Shown: in pieces, positions 25,680 through 37,200 of the stretch
How positions within the stretch are numbered: position 1 is the stretch's first letter
Layout: each line of letters opens with the position of its first letter
From: Actinomycetota bacterium
Lineage (GTDB): Bacteria > Actinomycetota > Acidimicrobiia > Acidimicrobiales > Ilumatobacteraceae
NCBI GenBank assembly: GCA_027730505.1
Contig: JAQCGT010000011.1
Coordinates: forward strand, 1 to 43,544
Length of the DNA stretch: 43,544 nt
Direction of reading: 5' to 3'
Translations under genes and position numbers: made by a program
The notes under the pieces: generated by a model
What the model was told of the DNA's origin: nothing
The model's database searches: none
Seen by the model: the letters and a program-made list of their open reading frames with translations, nothing else

Positions 25680-28195
25680 ACCAGCCCACCACCTCGGGCG
25701 ATCCGCGCTCGAACGTCGGCGATCGTCGGATGCGAGTCGACCTGACCCCGTCCGTCGTCCATCTCCAACCGGGCGACATCGCCGAGGTGACCGTCGAAGT
25801 GACGAACACCTCCGACACGATCCGCATGTTCCAAGTGGATGTGTTGGGCGTCGATCCGTCGTACGTGACGATCTCGGTGCCGATCTTGCAGCTCTTCCCC
25901 GACGAGCGCGGCTCTACGTCGGTGCTCGTCATGTTGCCGGCGTCGTACCCCGCTGGTCGCCATCGCCTGGGCGTGCAGGTGTCAGAACCCGGCGTGACGG
26001 CGATGGCCGACCTCGTCGCCGAGTTCGACGTCCTGGCGCCTTCGGTCCCCGAGGTTGCGGTGTCGGCGGATCCGTCATCGTCCACCGGAGGCTCTGCGAC
26101 CACGTTCATCGCCACGGTGGTCAATACCGGCAACACGGCGATCGAGGCCGGCGTGTCGGTCAGCGACGCGGAACAGCTTGTGACCGCTGAATACAGCCCG
26201 CCCTCGGTGAGCTTGCAGCCCGGGGCGCGTGGGGCGATTCAGATTGATGTGACGGGCCCGCGGCCGTGGTTCGGCATGCCGGTGGTGCGCACAGTCGAGG
26301 TGACGGCGCATACCCCACCGGTACTGCCGAAGCTCCCGGACGTTCCCGATGCGCATGCGATCACCGCAGTCGCATTCGTGCAGCGTCCTCGCTTCAGTCG
26401 TCGTGCGGTGGCGATCGCCGGGCTGTTGCTCGCCGTCACCATGTTCGCGTTGGTGATCAATGCTTCGTTCGCGAGCGTCGCTGACCTCTCGCGTCAGAAC
26501 GAGGAGTTGTTGAAGCAGAGTCTCGGGGCTGATCAGCCCTTGGCGACTCGGCCACTGCCGGGGAGCATTGGTGGTCGGATCACCTCGACTACCGGTGGTG
26601 GGATCGATGGTGCGACGGTCGAGGTCTACGAAGAGGCGACGAGCGCCGTGGTGCCCGTGGCGTCGACGGTGACCGACGCTGACGGCTTCTACACATTCGG
26701 ATCGCTTGGTATCGGTATCTATCGAGTGCGAGTGACGGCGGCTGGCTTCGGTGAGGTTTGGTACCCGACATCGGCATCGATCACCGACGCGTTCGCCATC
26801 GACCTCGGGGCGGGGTCGGAGTCCGATGAGGTGGACGTCGCGCTCACCGGTCAGCCCGGGGCGGTGGCCGGCACCGTGTTCGGCGAGGACGTGAGCGGAG
26901 CGATCGTCACGGTACAGATCCCTGGCGATGCGATCGCTGGCAGTGATATTCCTGCGCCACCGACGATCGTTGCGACGGTTGAGCTTGACGCCACCGGGGC
27001 GTTCTCGCTTGAGAACCTCCCGACTCCGTCGGCGTATGAGCTCGTCGTGTCGAAGGCCGGCTATGCCACCGAGACCCGAACGCTCAACGTCGGGCCCGGG
27101 GAGGGTCAACGTGGGCTCGAGGTGTTGCTCCGTCGTGGTGACGGACGAATCACCGGCACGGTGGTCGACGCGAATGGTGTCCCGATTCCAGGTGTGGACG
27201 TGGTGGCGAGTGACGGCCTGGCGTCGGTGTCGACGCGAACCTTGAGCGGCGATGGTGCGGGCACCTTCGAGATACGAGATCTGACGACACCGGCTACCTT
27301 TGCCCTCTCGGCAGAACCATCTGGCTACGAGTCGCAGTCGATCACGGTCAACCTCGGTCTCGGTCAGCGCATCGACGATCTCCGATTGGTTTTGAACGCC
27401 TCGACGGGCTCGATCGCGGGCCTAGTTACCGACGCTCCGGGCAAGCCGCTCGGCGGGGTCGTGGTGCGAGCCGTCGGCAGCGAGGGCGAAGTGTTCACCC
27501 GCACGTTGAGCATCGGCTCGGTAGGCACCTGGTACCTCAGTGGCCTCCCGGTTCCTGCTGCGTACACGGTCACCTTCGAAGGTGATGGCCTTCAGACCCA
27601 GGCGGTGTCGGTCGATCTGCCGGCAGGTGCCGGGGCTGACTTGCGTGGTCTCGATGTGACGCTCACTCCGTCGACGGCGTCGGTGCTCGGCGATGTGATC
27701 GAGACCGGGGGAGATCCGATTGGCGGGGTGGCGATCACGCTCGCGTCGTCGAGTCTCACGAAACAGACGTTGACCGCTGATGAGCCAGCGGGTGAGTTCC
27801 ATTTCGCTTCACTGCCTCCAGGTTCCTACACGTTGTCATTCTCCCGGGTGGGTTCAAGCCCGCAGACAATCCTCGTCGACCTGACCGCCGGCCAGACGTT
27901 GAGTCTCGCCACAGTCGAACTCGAGGCGCAGGCCCGCTTCGTCGGCGTGGTGGAACGAGCCGGTGTTCCAGCAGCCGACGTAGGCGTTCAGGCCTACAAG
28001 TTGAGCGAGTACCCGTCGACCGCCTCCGCGACGGTGATCTCGCAGGCCGACGGATCGTTTGAGATCGTGGGCATTGACGCTCCAGAGACCTACGTGATCG
28101 AGTTCCGTGTGCCGGCCGGCGGCCAGGTTGCCGGATCGCAGACGGTGTTCCTGCCGGCGGGCCGCACGATCGACATCGGGACGGTGCCGTTGTGA
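25676..28195 (+). CDS. Bitopic membrane protein: two Ig-like domains, TM, CarboxypepD_reg repeats (paralogue 4)
   Basis: This 839-residue product has the same order as its neighbours. After a 20-residue N-terminal extension, Ig-like domain 1 carries EVTVEVTNTSD and LQLFPDERGSTSVLVML; domain 2 starts near 125 with VVNTGNTAIEAGV. The motif FVQRPRFSRR precedes one helix at about 244-262. A short heptad-like stretch (LSRQNEELLKQSLG) just outside the membrane could oligomerise. About six CarboxypepD_reg-like modules follow (IGGRITSTTGGGIDGATV, ITGTVVDANG, IAGLVTDAPG and others). The ATG overlaps the preceding stop (ATGA). No catalytic residues are evident; a structural surface role is inferred. 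Confidence 0.82.
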   Translation: MNQPTTSGDPRSNVGDRRMRVDLTPSVVHLQPGDIAEVTVEVTNTSDTIRMFQVDVLGVDPSYVTISVPILQLFPDERGSTSVLVMLPASYPAGRHRLGVQVSEPGVTAMADLVAEFDVLAPSVPEVAVSADPSSSTGGSATTFIATVVNTGNTAIEAGVSVSDAEQLVTAEYSPPSVSLQPGARGAIQIDVTGPRPWFGMPVVRTVEVTAHTPPVLPKLPDVPDAHAITAVAFVQRPRFSRRAVAIAGLLLAVTMFALVINASFASVADLSRQNEELLKQSLGADQPLATRPLPGSIGGRITSTTGGGIDGATVEVYEEATSAVVPVASTVTDADGFYTFGSLGIGIYRVRVTAAGFGEVWYPTSASITDAFAIDLGAGSESDEVDVALTGQPGAVAGTVFGEDVSGAIVTVQIPGDAIAGSDIPAPPTIVATVELDATGAFSLENLPTPSAYELVVSKAGYATETRTLNVGPGEGQRGLEVLLRRGDGRITGTVVDANGVPIPGVDVVASDGLASVSTRTLSGDGAGTFEIRDLTTPATFALSAEPSGYESQSITVNLGLGQRIDDLRLVLNASTGSIAGLVTDAPGKPLGGVVVRAVGSEGEVFTRTLSIGSVGTWYLSGLPVPAAYTVTFEGDGLQTQAVSVDLPAGAGADLRGLDVTLTPSTASVLGDVIETGGDPIGGVAITLASSSLTKQTLTADEPAGEFHFASLPPGSYTLSFSRVGSSPQTILVDLTAGQTLSLATVELEAQARFVGVVERAGVPAADVGVQAYKLSEYPSTASATVISQADGSFEIVGIDAPETYVIEFRVPAGGQVAGSQTVFLPAGRTIDIGTVPL

Positions 28196-28262
28196 TGCCG
28201 GCGTTGTGGCCCATTTGTTCGTTCGTTGTTGGAGGACTCCTACGTTCCGTGGCGGTGCTGCC

Positions 28263-31200
28263 ATGAGGATGACGCTCCAGCCGGATCTGGCTGAACTCGC
28301 TCCGGGTGACGAGGTCGAATTCCACGTCGCCATGGCGAACGACGGCTCGGATCCGGTCGAGGTCGAACTCGAGCTGCAGGGCCTCGATACCGACTTGTGG
28401 GCGCTGAGCAATCCGATTCCGGTGATCGATGCCGGCACCGTTGGTCGAACCACCATCAGGGTGCGTATGCCTGACGACGCAACACCGGGCGAGCGGCGCA
28501 TCTCGGTGAGCATCCGTGACGCGTCGGGGTCGGTGGGGGCGTCAGCCGCTGCCGCCCTGCGTGTCGGTTCGAATGATGTCGTCGCCATCGAGACCGATCC
28601 CGCGTCGGTGTCGGGCCGAAAAGGGGCGCGTCTCGACACCATCGTCCGCAACCGTGGTGATGACTCGTTGCGGTTGCGCGTCGCCGGACACTCCGATGGT
28701 GCCACCGTCGAGATCAGGCCAGCCGAGTTCGATCTCCCCTCTGGTAAGGGTGCCCGTCTCAAGGCCAAGATCACCCCGACCTCCCGGGCGTGGTTCCGCG
28801 AACGGCGCCATGGTGTGGTGCTCGATGTGCGCGGAGGGACGATCCCAGCGACCACGTCGGCGATCTATGTGCAGAAGCCGACGGTGCCACCGGTGTTCCT
28901 ACGGGCGCTGGCGGTGCTGCTGGCACTCGCCGTGTGGGCAGGGGCGACGCTGGTGCTCTTCCAACGTATGTCGTCCACACCTGAAGAGGTGGCCACCGGC
29001 GAGGTCACCGATGTGGTCGACGGTGACACCACGCCGCCCGATGTGCTTCTTGCCGGTGACGTCGAAGAGGAAGACGAGGGTGTTGCGCCGCCGGTGGTGG
29101 TTGCCGGCACGATCGACGGCCCGCGCGAGCTCGCTGGCACCAGGGTGTTGATCGAACGGGTGAGCTTCGGTGATGAGGGCACAACCGACGGTTCCACGGG
29201 CAAGGTCGCGGCACTCACCCCGGTTGCGCTCACCTCGGGCACTGTGCTCGACAAGGTTGAGACAGCCACCGACGAGAAGGGCCGATTCCGGGTGGCGTCA
29301 GGCCTGATCATCGGTGCGTTCTACCGCGTGACGGCTGCTCGGTCGGGTTTCGATCTGCGCAGTCAGGTGGTGCGCACGAGCGAGGACGCCCCCGAGATCG
29401 AACTCGCCATGACGCTGGTGCCGGGCCAGGGCGCGATGACCGGTCGAGTGGTCGACGGCGACGGCAATCCGGTCGGTGGAGCGAACATCGTCGCCACCCA
29501 GGGTGCGGTCACCTATCGAACGACGACAGCATCGACCGGCGACGCGATCGGCACTTGGACCATCGATGGACTGGCGACACCGTTTACCTACCTGGTCACG
29601 GTCGCGTCTGCGGGGTTCGCTAGCCAGCAGTTGACTGTCGAAGTTGACGGCGGTGCTTCGGTGTCCGGCGTCGATGCGACCGTGATCCGTGATCGAGGCA
29701 CGATTCGCGGCCGCATCACGTATCGGGACTCTGGCGTCGGTGCCGTGACGGTTGCGCTCGACGGTGAGGTGTCGCGCACCACCACCACCCTCACGACTGG
29801 CGACCTCACCGGGTCGTTTGACTTCCCGAACTTGCCATATGGGACGTACTTGCTCACCTTCACCGCCCCCGGTTGGCTTGAGTCCAGCCGTGAGGTGACC
29901 GTCGCAGCCGGTGATGTTCCGATCGATGTGAAAGACCTGTTGCCGTCCACGGCGGTGATCCAAGGCGTGGTCGCCCAGCAGGTGGAGGCCGGCGGCTGTG
30001 ACTACCCGGACCCGACGCAGGATGCTGGCGCGGTTGATGTTGGTTCATGCGGCGGTGTCGGTGTGACGGTGACCGGTGAGAACGGCACCTGGAGCACGAC
30101 GACAGCGACGGGTGACGGTTCATTCCGCCTGTCGGGTATCCCGGCTGGTGAGTACACAGTCGAATTCGCCCGATATGGCTACCTGCCCGAGTTCTACCGG
30201 GTGGTGGTCGGCGCCGGCGACGTGCTCACCCTCCCCGATGACGCCACGTACGACGTCGAGATGGCGGCATATGTCGGTCCACGCAACCGCATACTCGAGC
30301 CACTCGACACCGAGAGCGTTCAGATGCGACTCGTGCCGACGATACCCCTCGACGCTGCCGAGGTGACCGCAACGGTTCGTGATGTCACCGCGATCGACAC
30401 CGACTTCGACCAGTTGCTTGACACCGAAGGTGGCCGCTATTTCACGGACTGGACCGACGGTTGTCGTGGCGACCGGGTCGACGTGACGGTGATCGGGCAG
30501 CCCGAGGTGGTGTGCCTGCTGGAGCCCGGTGGCGGGTTCTCGCTGCTCGGTGTCGCCCCCGGTGCTGCCGAGATCGTGGTGAACGCTCCGGGCTTTGGCA
30601 CGTCTACCTCAACGATTCAGGTGTCCCCCGAGGGCGAGACCCAGATGGGGTTGATCGCTCTCACGCCCTTGGCGAGCCTCGTGTTGAACGTTACGGGCAC
30701 CGGTGATGTGCCCGTTGATGGCGCAACCGTGTTCGTATCACCGACCGACCCGGATACGCCGTTGTTCAAAGGCGCGGCTGCAGTGCGCGACTGCACGGTG
30801 ACGAGAGCGGACGCGAACGACATCTGGCAGGAACGATCGACGATCCCAGATGGGCACGATTCGATGAAGGGTGTGTGCGCCGATGCTGACTCGGCGGGTG
30901 ACATCTCGTTCGCTCGCGGTCTCGGCACCGGCTCGTTCGAGGTGATCCTTCCCGTGAACGGCAGCGATCCGACCGATCCGGTGGCGCTCGCCGGACCAGT
31001 GCCACTCGATCACCGGCAGTTGACACGGGCCATCGATGTGCAAGTGGGTGAGAGTGCTCGTCTCGATTTGCGACTGCGTCGATATGCCTCGATCGTCGGC
31101 AGCATTCAGGTGCCCGATACGAGCGGCACGGGCTACACGAACCTCAGGACCATCGAAGGCCTTGAGGGCTCCGGTGATGGCGAGGGCTTCCCGTACACAT

Positions 31201-34200
31201 TCGTTGATGACAGCGATGGCAACCCGCGCGGTGTTCGGTTCTGCGAGATGTATCTGACCGATGACGATGACATTCCGACAGGGAGTTCGGCAGGGGAGTG
31301 CCGGCCGTATGACCTGTCATATGTGACACCTCGGTTCAGCTTCGGAACCGATGCGGGGTTGACCGCAGGCAGTTTCCGCATTGACCGGATCCCGCCGAAT
31401 GAAGGCGCTGTGCTGCGCGACTACCTCATCAGCATCGCCACCGATGATGGTGATTTCGAGCGCTCCCCGGCAGGCGCCGGCGGTATCGAGGGCCTGGCGT
31501 TCGGCGAGGACCGCACGTTGAGCGCCGTTGCGTCACCGAGACCATCGTCGATCACGGTCCACGTGGTCTGGGATGACGGTTCGGGAACGAGACAACCCGT
31601 GCCGGGAGCACTGATTCGGGTGACCGGCACCGCCGGCTACCGAACCATCGACGTTGCGCCGTTCCGTGAAGAGATCGTGCTCACCTGTCCAGCGGTCGAC
31701 TGTGTTGATGGCGGTGCGAGCGACGACGGCTTCGAGTACTCGCTCTCACCCACTCGTACCGCAAGGACCGATGATGGGTTGTTCGCATCGCTCGACGATC
31801 CGGACACAGCTGGAACCGATGAGAACAGTTTCACCGTCGGCGGTGTCTACCGACTCGGCACGCTCACCTACGAGGCGTCGGCTCCGGGCTTCGACTTCAC
31901 GAGCGATGATGGGCTGTTGTCTGCGTCGAAGATTGACAGCGGTGGATACCAGTTGGAACTTCTGCCGTCTGCTCGGCGGGTCGACGGGGAGTTGACGTTC
32001 AGCCCGAGTTCGCCCGGCGATGAGGTGATCGAAGCGATTACCGCCACGCTCACACCGTCGACCGGTGGCGCAAGCATCGTCACCTCAGTGACCGCTGACG
32101 GCAGTGGTGTCGGCAAGTTCTCGTTCACCAGTGTTCGGCCCGGGTCGTACACCTTGCGAGTGAGTGGATCGGGGGTGTTCACCTCGACGACGTCAGTGTC
32201 GATCGAGCCGAGCGATGACGACGCGAAGGACTTGGACCCCATCACGCTGAATCGAACCGTTTCACTTGACGTGATTCTGGAGGAGTGCAAACCGGGAAAG
32301 ACGTGCGCGTCGTCGGATGATCGTGAGGTCGTGCCGGGGGCGACGATCCGCCTCTACTCATCGACGGACAGCGAGACGACGTGGAACCTGGTGGGCTCTG
32401 CGACGAGTTGTAGCGATGTGAACGCCGACGGTTGTGAGGGTCTCGGCATCGCTACCTTCACGGATCTTGTGGCCTCGAGTGGCACCTCGTACAAGGTGTC
32501 GGTTCCGCTGCTACCGAAGTCCGGCTATCGCCGGGTGACCACCGAGACCGTGATCGGTGCCCTCAGCTCTGATAACACGGTCGAGCGGGTCGAGGTCGAA
32601 CAGTTCGCCTCGATCACGGGTTCCGTGCGCGGCAAGGTGACGGCAACCGACTCTGACTCAGCAGCCGCCCGCCTCGCCGGTGTAACTGTCGAGTTGAAGA
32701 ACAGCAATGGAGTGACGATCGCGACCGCCACCACCGATGGATCTGGTGTGTTCACCTTCCCAGCGACCGAGCGCATTCCTGACGCCTCGACCTACACGCT
32801 CGACGTCGATCAATCAGCAGGTGTGGCAGCGGACTACCAGGACTTGGCCACTCCGGTAGCGGTTGGCGCGGTCGCCGGGCCGGCGGTCCGCGATCTCGGC
32901 TCGACGGCCGTCGTGTTGATTGCTGAGAAAGTGACCGTCTCGGGTGTGGTGACCGACCCGACGGAGACCGACATCAACGGTGATCCGGTCACCCTCGCGA
33001 ACGTTCGTGTCTCTGTCGTGGGCGGGGCCACGTGTCCGACGGCCGACGGCACCTCGACCAATGACGACTGCGTGTGGACCGACAGTTCCGGGGCGTTCTC
33101 GTTGACCCTGTCCCCAAAGGCGACGACGCTCAAGTTCGAGGAATTCGACCCGACCACCTGGCGAGCGACCTACCGCCCGGTGGTCGAGCGCAGCGTCACG
33201 CCGTCGGTTGGCCAGGGCATCAGTGATCTGTCGATTGAGATGCGCCCGGCGCTCGGCGATATGACGGGCACAATCCTCGTTCGCAACTATGAAGGGGCGA
33301 CCGCAACTGACGCGTCGGGCGCGACGGTTGTTGCCACGTCGACAGCTGACCCTTCGATCACGCAGTCGACGACGACGGCAGTCGACGGGAGTTTCTCCCT
33401 CACTGGTCTGTTGACCGGGGCGTATGACATCGCGGTGACCTTTGACGGGTATGTCGACGGGACGTATTCGGGAGTGCTGGTTGTCGCGAACGGGTCGGCG
33501 CTCGTTCCTGACATCACACTGAACGCCGACGTTCGACCAGTGCGCGTGAAGGCGACATCGGGCGATGCTGACCTCGGTGGCTTGGTGGTGACTGCCACGC
33601 CGCCTTCTGGCTCGAGCGGGCTGGTGACGGTGAGCGGCACAACTGACGCGGATGGGCTGGTCGACCTTGATCTCGTTCCCGGGGTGTGGTCGTTGAGTTC
33701 GACCAATGGAGCCACCGGAAGCCTGACCGCAGATGGCTCAGCCACGGTCGATCACATCGATGCGTCGGGCGTGGCCCTGACCGTCATCTTTGACAGTGAT
33801 CTCACCACGCAAGACACCTCATCAACACCGCTGCTTACCTTCGTCGAGGTCACCGGTTCGGTGACAGGCGAGGACTTCAGCGGCACGAGCACCGGTGCGC
33901 TCGAGGGTGCGACTGTGACGTACGACGGTGGTTCGGCGTCGGTGAGCACCGATGGATTGGGCGCATGGTCGATGTTCGCGCCGACGGGAATCGGTTCGAT
34001 CGATTTCACGGTCTCGAAGATCGGTTACGCGGCGTCGTCCACGTCGGCGACGGTCGCAACCACGTCGGCCTCGGCGGGTGCGGCGACGTTGCGGGCGCTT
34101 CCAGGCACTGCAGTGACGGTCAACCTGGTGTCGTCTGCAGGTGGGCCAGTCGCCGGCGCCACGGTCACGGTCACCCAAGACGGCGCAAGCCTCAGCGAGA

Positions 34201-37200
34201 GCGATGACGACAACAACGGCACCATTGAGTTCCCGAGCCTGTCCGAAGGCGAGTATGTGCTCACGGTGGACAACACGAATGGTGTGGTCGACGGTGCGTC
34301 CAATCATCTCGCCTTTGGCCCGGTCAATCCCCTGAGCGGAGACGACCGAGGGACGGGGCCGCGGACGATCACGGTGGCATCGTCGATGTCGGATGTGAAT
34401 GTGGTGCTGCAGCAGCTCGATGTGGCGGTCACCGGATCGGTCGGCACCTCGAGCGATGCCGGCCCGGTTGCCTTGTCGGGCGCCACGGTGACTGCGGTTT
34501 CGACGGCGGCGGGAAACACCGCCACAGTCACGACCACGCTCGCAGGGTCGACGATCAGCGGTCTGTCGCTCGCATCGGACCGTTCGTGGACCGTGACGGT
34601 GAGTCCACCTGCTGATGGCACCCACGATGATCACGTCCCGGCGGTCCGCACGGTCGCTGCTGGCGGGTCGGCCGCGCTCGGTCGAGTGACGCTTGCATCG
34701 GGTGAGCGGACAGTGTCGGGAACGCTCGCTGGACCTGCGGGGCGCACGGTGACCATCACAGCGACGGCGAATGGTTTCGCTGAGCAAACCATTACCGAGT
34801 CGATCGAGATTGACACCGACTCGGTCGACTACGAACTCGACGGTTTGTCGACGGACGTGACCTGGCGTATTGATTTCTCCGTTGCCGGTGTGACGGTGAC
34901 CCGATGGATCGGCCCGGGCTCAGATGACATCACGATGAATCAGGCGGTTGGTGCTGACGCCATCGGCTCGATTCGTGTCGTGGTCGTCGACACTGCCGAG
35001 ACGGCGGCACGCACCGGGTCGCTCACGGTCGGTCTCGAACTCGTGGAGAGCACGACTCCGGGTGCCTCGACCACCACCACGCTGCCCCTCGCCCGGTCCG
35101 TTGAGGGTGGTTCGGTCTCGACGACGCTCACCTTGGTCGCCGGTCAAAGCAGCGACAGCCACACCTTTGCGAACCTGATCAAGTCATCAGCCTCAACCGA
35201 CGGTCTGCTCGACGGGCGTTTCAGAGTAACGGTGACGCCATCTGTCGGATACTCGGTCGACGTTGGAGCATCGGCGACGCTGACCGGGCTTGATCCGGAC
35301 GATCAGACCCTCCTCGTCCGGCTCGATCCGGATACGCGCAACGTCACGGCGACCTTGTTCGATTCGAAGGGCACGACGTCCGACGGTGACGACACGGCAC
35401 TCGGCAACCGCACGGTGACGCTGACCCGCACCATTGACGGTGAGGTCAACACGATCACTGCGACCGCTGATGACTCGACCACGAACCTCTACACGTTCTC
35501 TGGTGTGCTGCCGGGAACCTGGTCGCTCACCACACCCGGCTTCTCGAGTGTGCCTATCCTCGTTCCGGTCGAAACTGCCGACCCGGCGACCCCGTCTGCT
35601 GCTGGCACGCTGCGTCTGCTGTCGAGTACCGATCGCCTCGACGCATCAAGGGTGACGGCCTCGACGACCTCGGTTGCGGTGTCGGGCACGTCGACGATCA
35701 CCGTGCAACTGGCCGATGGCAACGGCAATCTTGCCCGCTCAGGCGGCCAAGTGCGGCTCTTCACCGATCTCGGCACCATCGACACGGTGACCGACATCAA
35801 CAACGGCACCTATACGGCGAGGTTCACGGCACCGACCACCATCGGCACGGCGACGATAACGGCCTCGCTCGATGGCCGGATGCTGTCGGACACAGCGACC
35901 GTCGAGGTGATCGCCGGCTCCGCCGATGCTGGTGAGTCGACGATCACGCTCTCTCGCGCGTCGCTACCTGCCGACGGTTCATCGACGGGCACGATGACGA
36001 TTCGCTTGGCGGACGCCAATGGCAATCCGATCCGTACCGGTGGTGCAACGGTGTCGTTCAGCGAGTCATCGAGTCATTTGGCGCTCGATACCGTTGGCGG
36101 TGTTACCGATCACGGGGACGGCTCCTACAGCCAGACCTACACGGCGGGGACCACGGTCGGCACAGCCGTGATCAGCGCAACGGTCGGCGGTTCCGCTGCC
36201 GGGTCGGTGTCGGTGGCAACCACACAGGTGACCGACCGGGTGCGGTTCTCCGAAGTGGCCGTTGCATCATCGACGCTGACCGCCGGTGGCTCCTCCACGA
36301 CCGTCACGGTCACGCTCAAGAGCGGTGCCAGCACTGCACTCTCTGAGTCGGCGGGCACGGTGGCGTTGTTCTCGAGTGCGGGCTCCTTCGGTGTGGTCAG
36401 CGATGCTGCGGACGGCACCTACACGGCGTCGTTCGCCCCGCCGACCACGGCCGGGCGCTACGTGATCTGGGCCACGCTCGACGGGCTCACGCTGTCACGG
36501 ACAGCTGTGGTCACCGTGGAGGCTGGCGCGGCAGTCGCGAGCACGTCGTCGGTGTCGGCTGATCGATTCAGCCTGCCGGCCGATGGCACCTCGACCGGCT
36601 CAATCATCGTGACGTTGCGTGACGCCTACGGCAATGTGCTCGATGGGTCAGCTGATGTTGAGAGCGTCGGTGTTGCTGTCAGCGGCGGTGGCAGCGTCGG
36701 GGCGTCGACGGCGACGAAGCAAGACAATGGCACCTACGCCGTGACCTACACGGCGGCGGCTGCGGTGAGCACGGGAGTGGTGACCGCAACGCTGGATCCT
36801 TCGGGGACGCCCACGACGATCGGCAGTCTCTCGATCTCGAACACACCCGTGACGGCGATCGGCCAGTACTCGACGCTCAGCGCAGACGCAGCCTCGGTGC
36901 AAGTGGGTGGTTCAGCGGTGACGGTGTCGGTGCAGTTGAGGGACGGTGATGGCGCTGGTAACAACACGAGTTCAGCTGGGGTGTTTGCGCTCTATTCATC
37001 GGGTGGGTTGATCAGCGTCACGTCGAACAGCTTGTCGAGCAATGGTGCGCTGGAAGCGTCGTTCACGCCACCATCGAGCACCGGCCCGGTGACGATCTGG
37101 GCGACGCTTGACGGCCAGGCGTTGTCGGCGTCGACGACGGTGACGGTGATCCCGGGCGTTGCTTCGGCGAGCACTTCCTCGGTGACTGTCGATCGCTTCA

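Noticed and set aside
28107-28262. N-terminal extension of the giant protein from the ATG at 28107
   Set aside because: It overlaps the end of paralogue 4 in another frame and is not shared with the paralogues, whose N termini align at 28263.
33822-34787. 321-codon minus-strand frame in the giant gene
   Set aside because: It is Arg/His-rich shadow sequence opposite well-formed beta-repeat modules.
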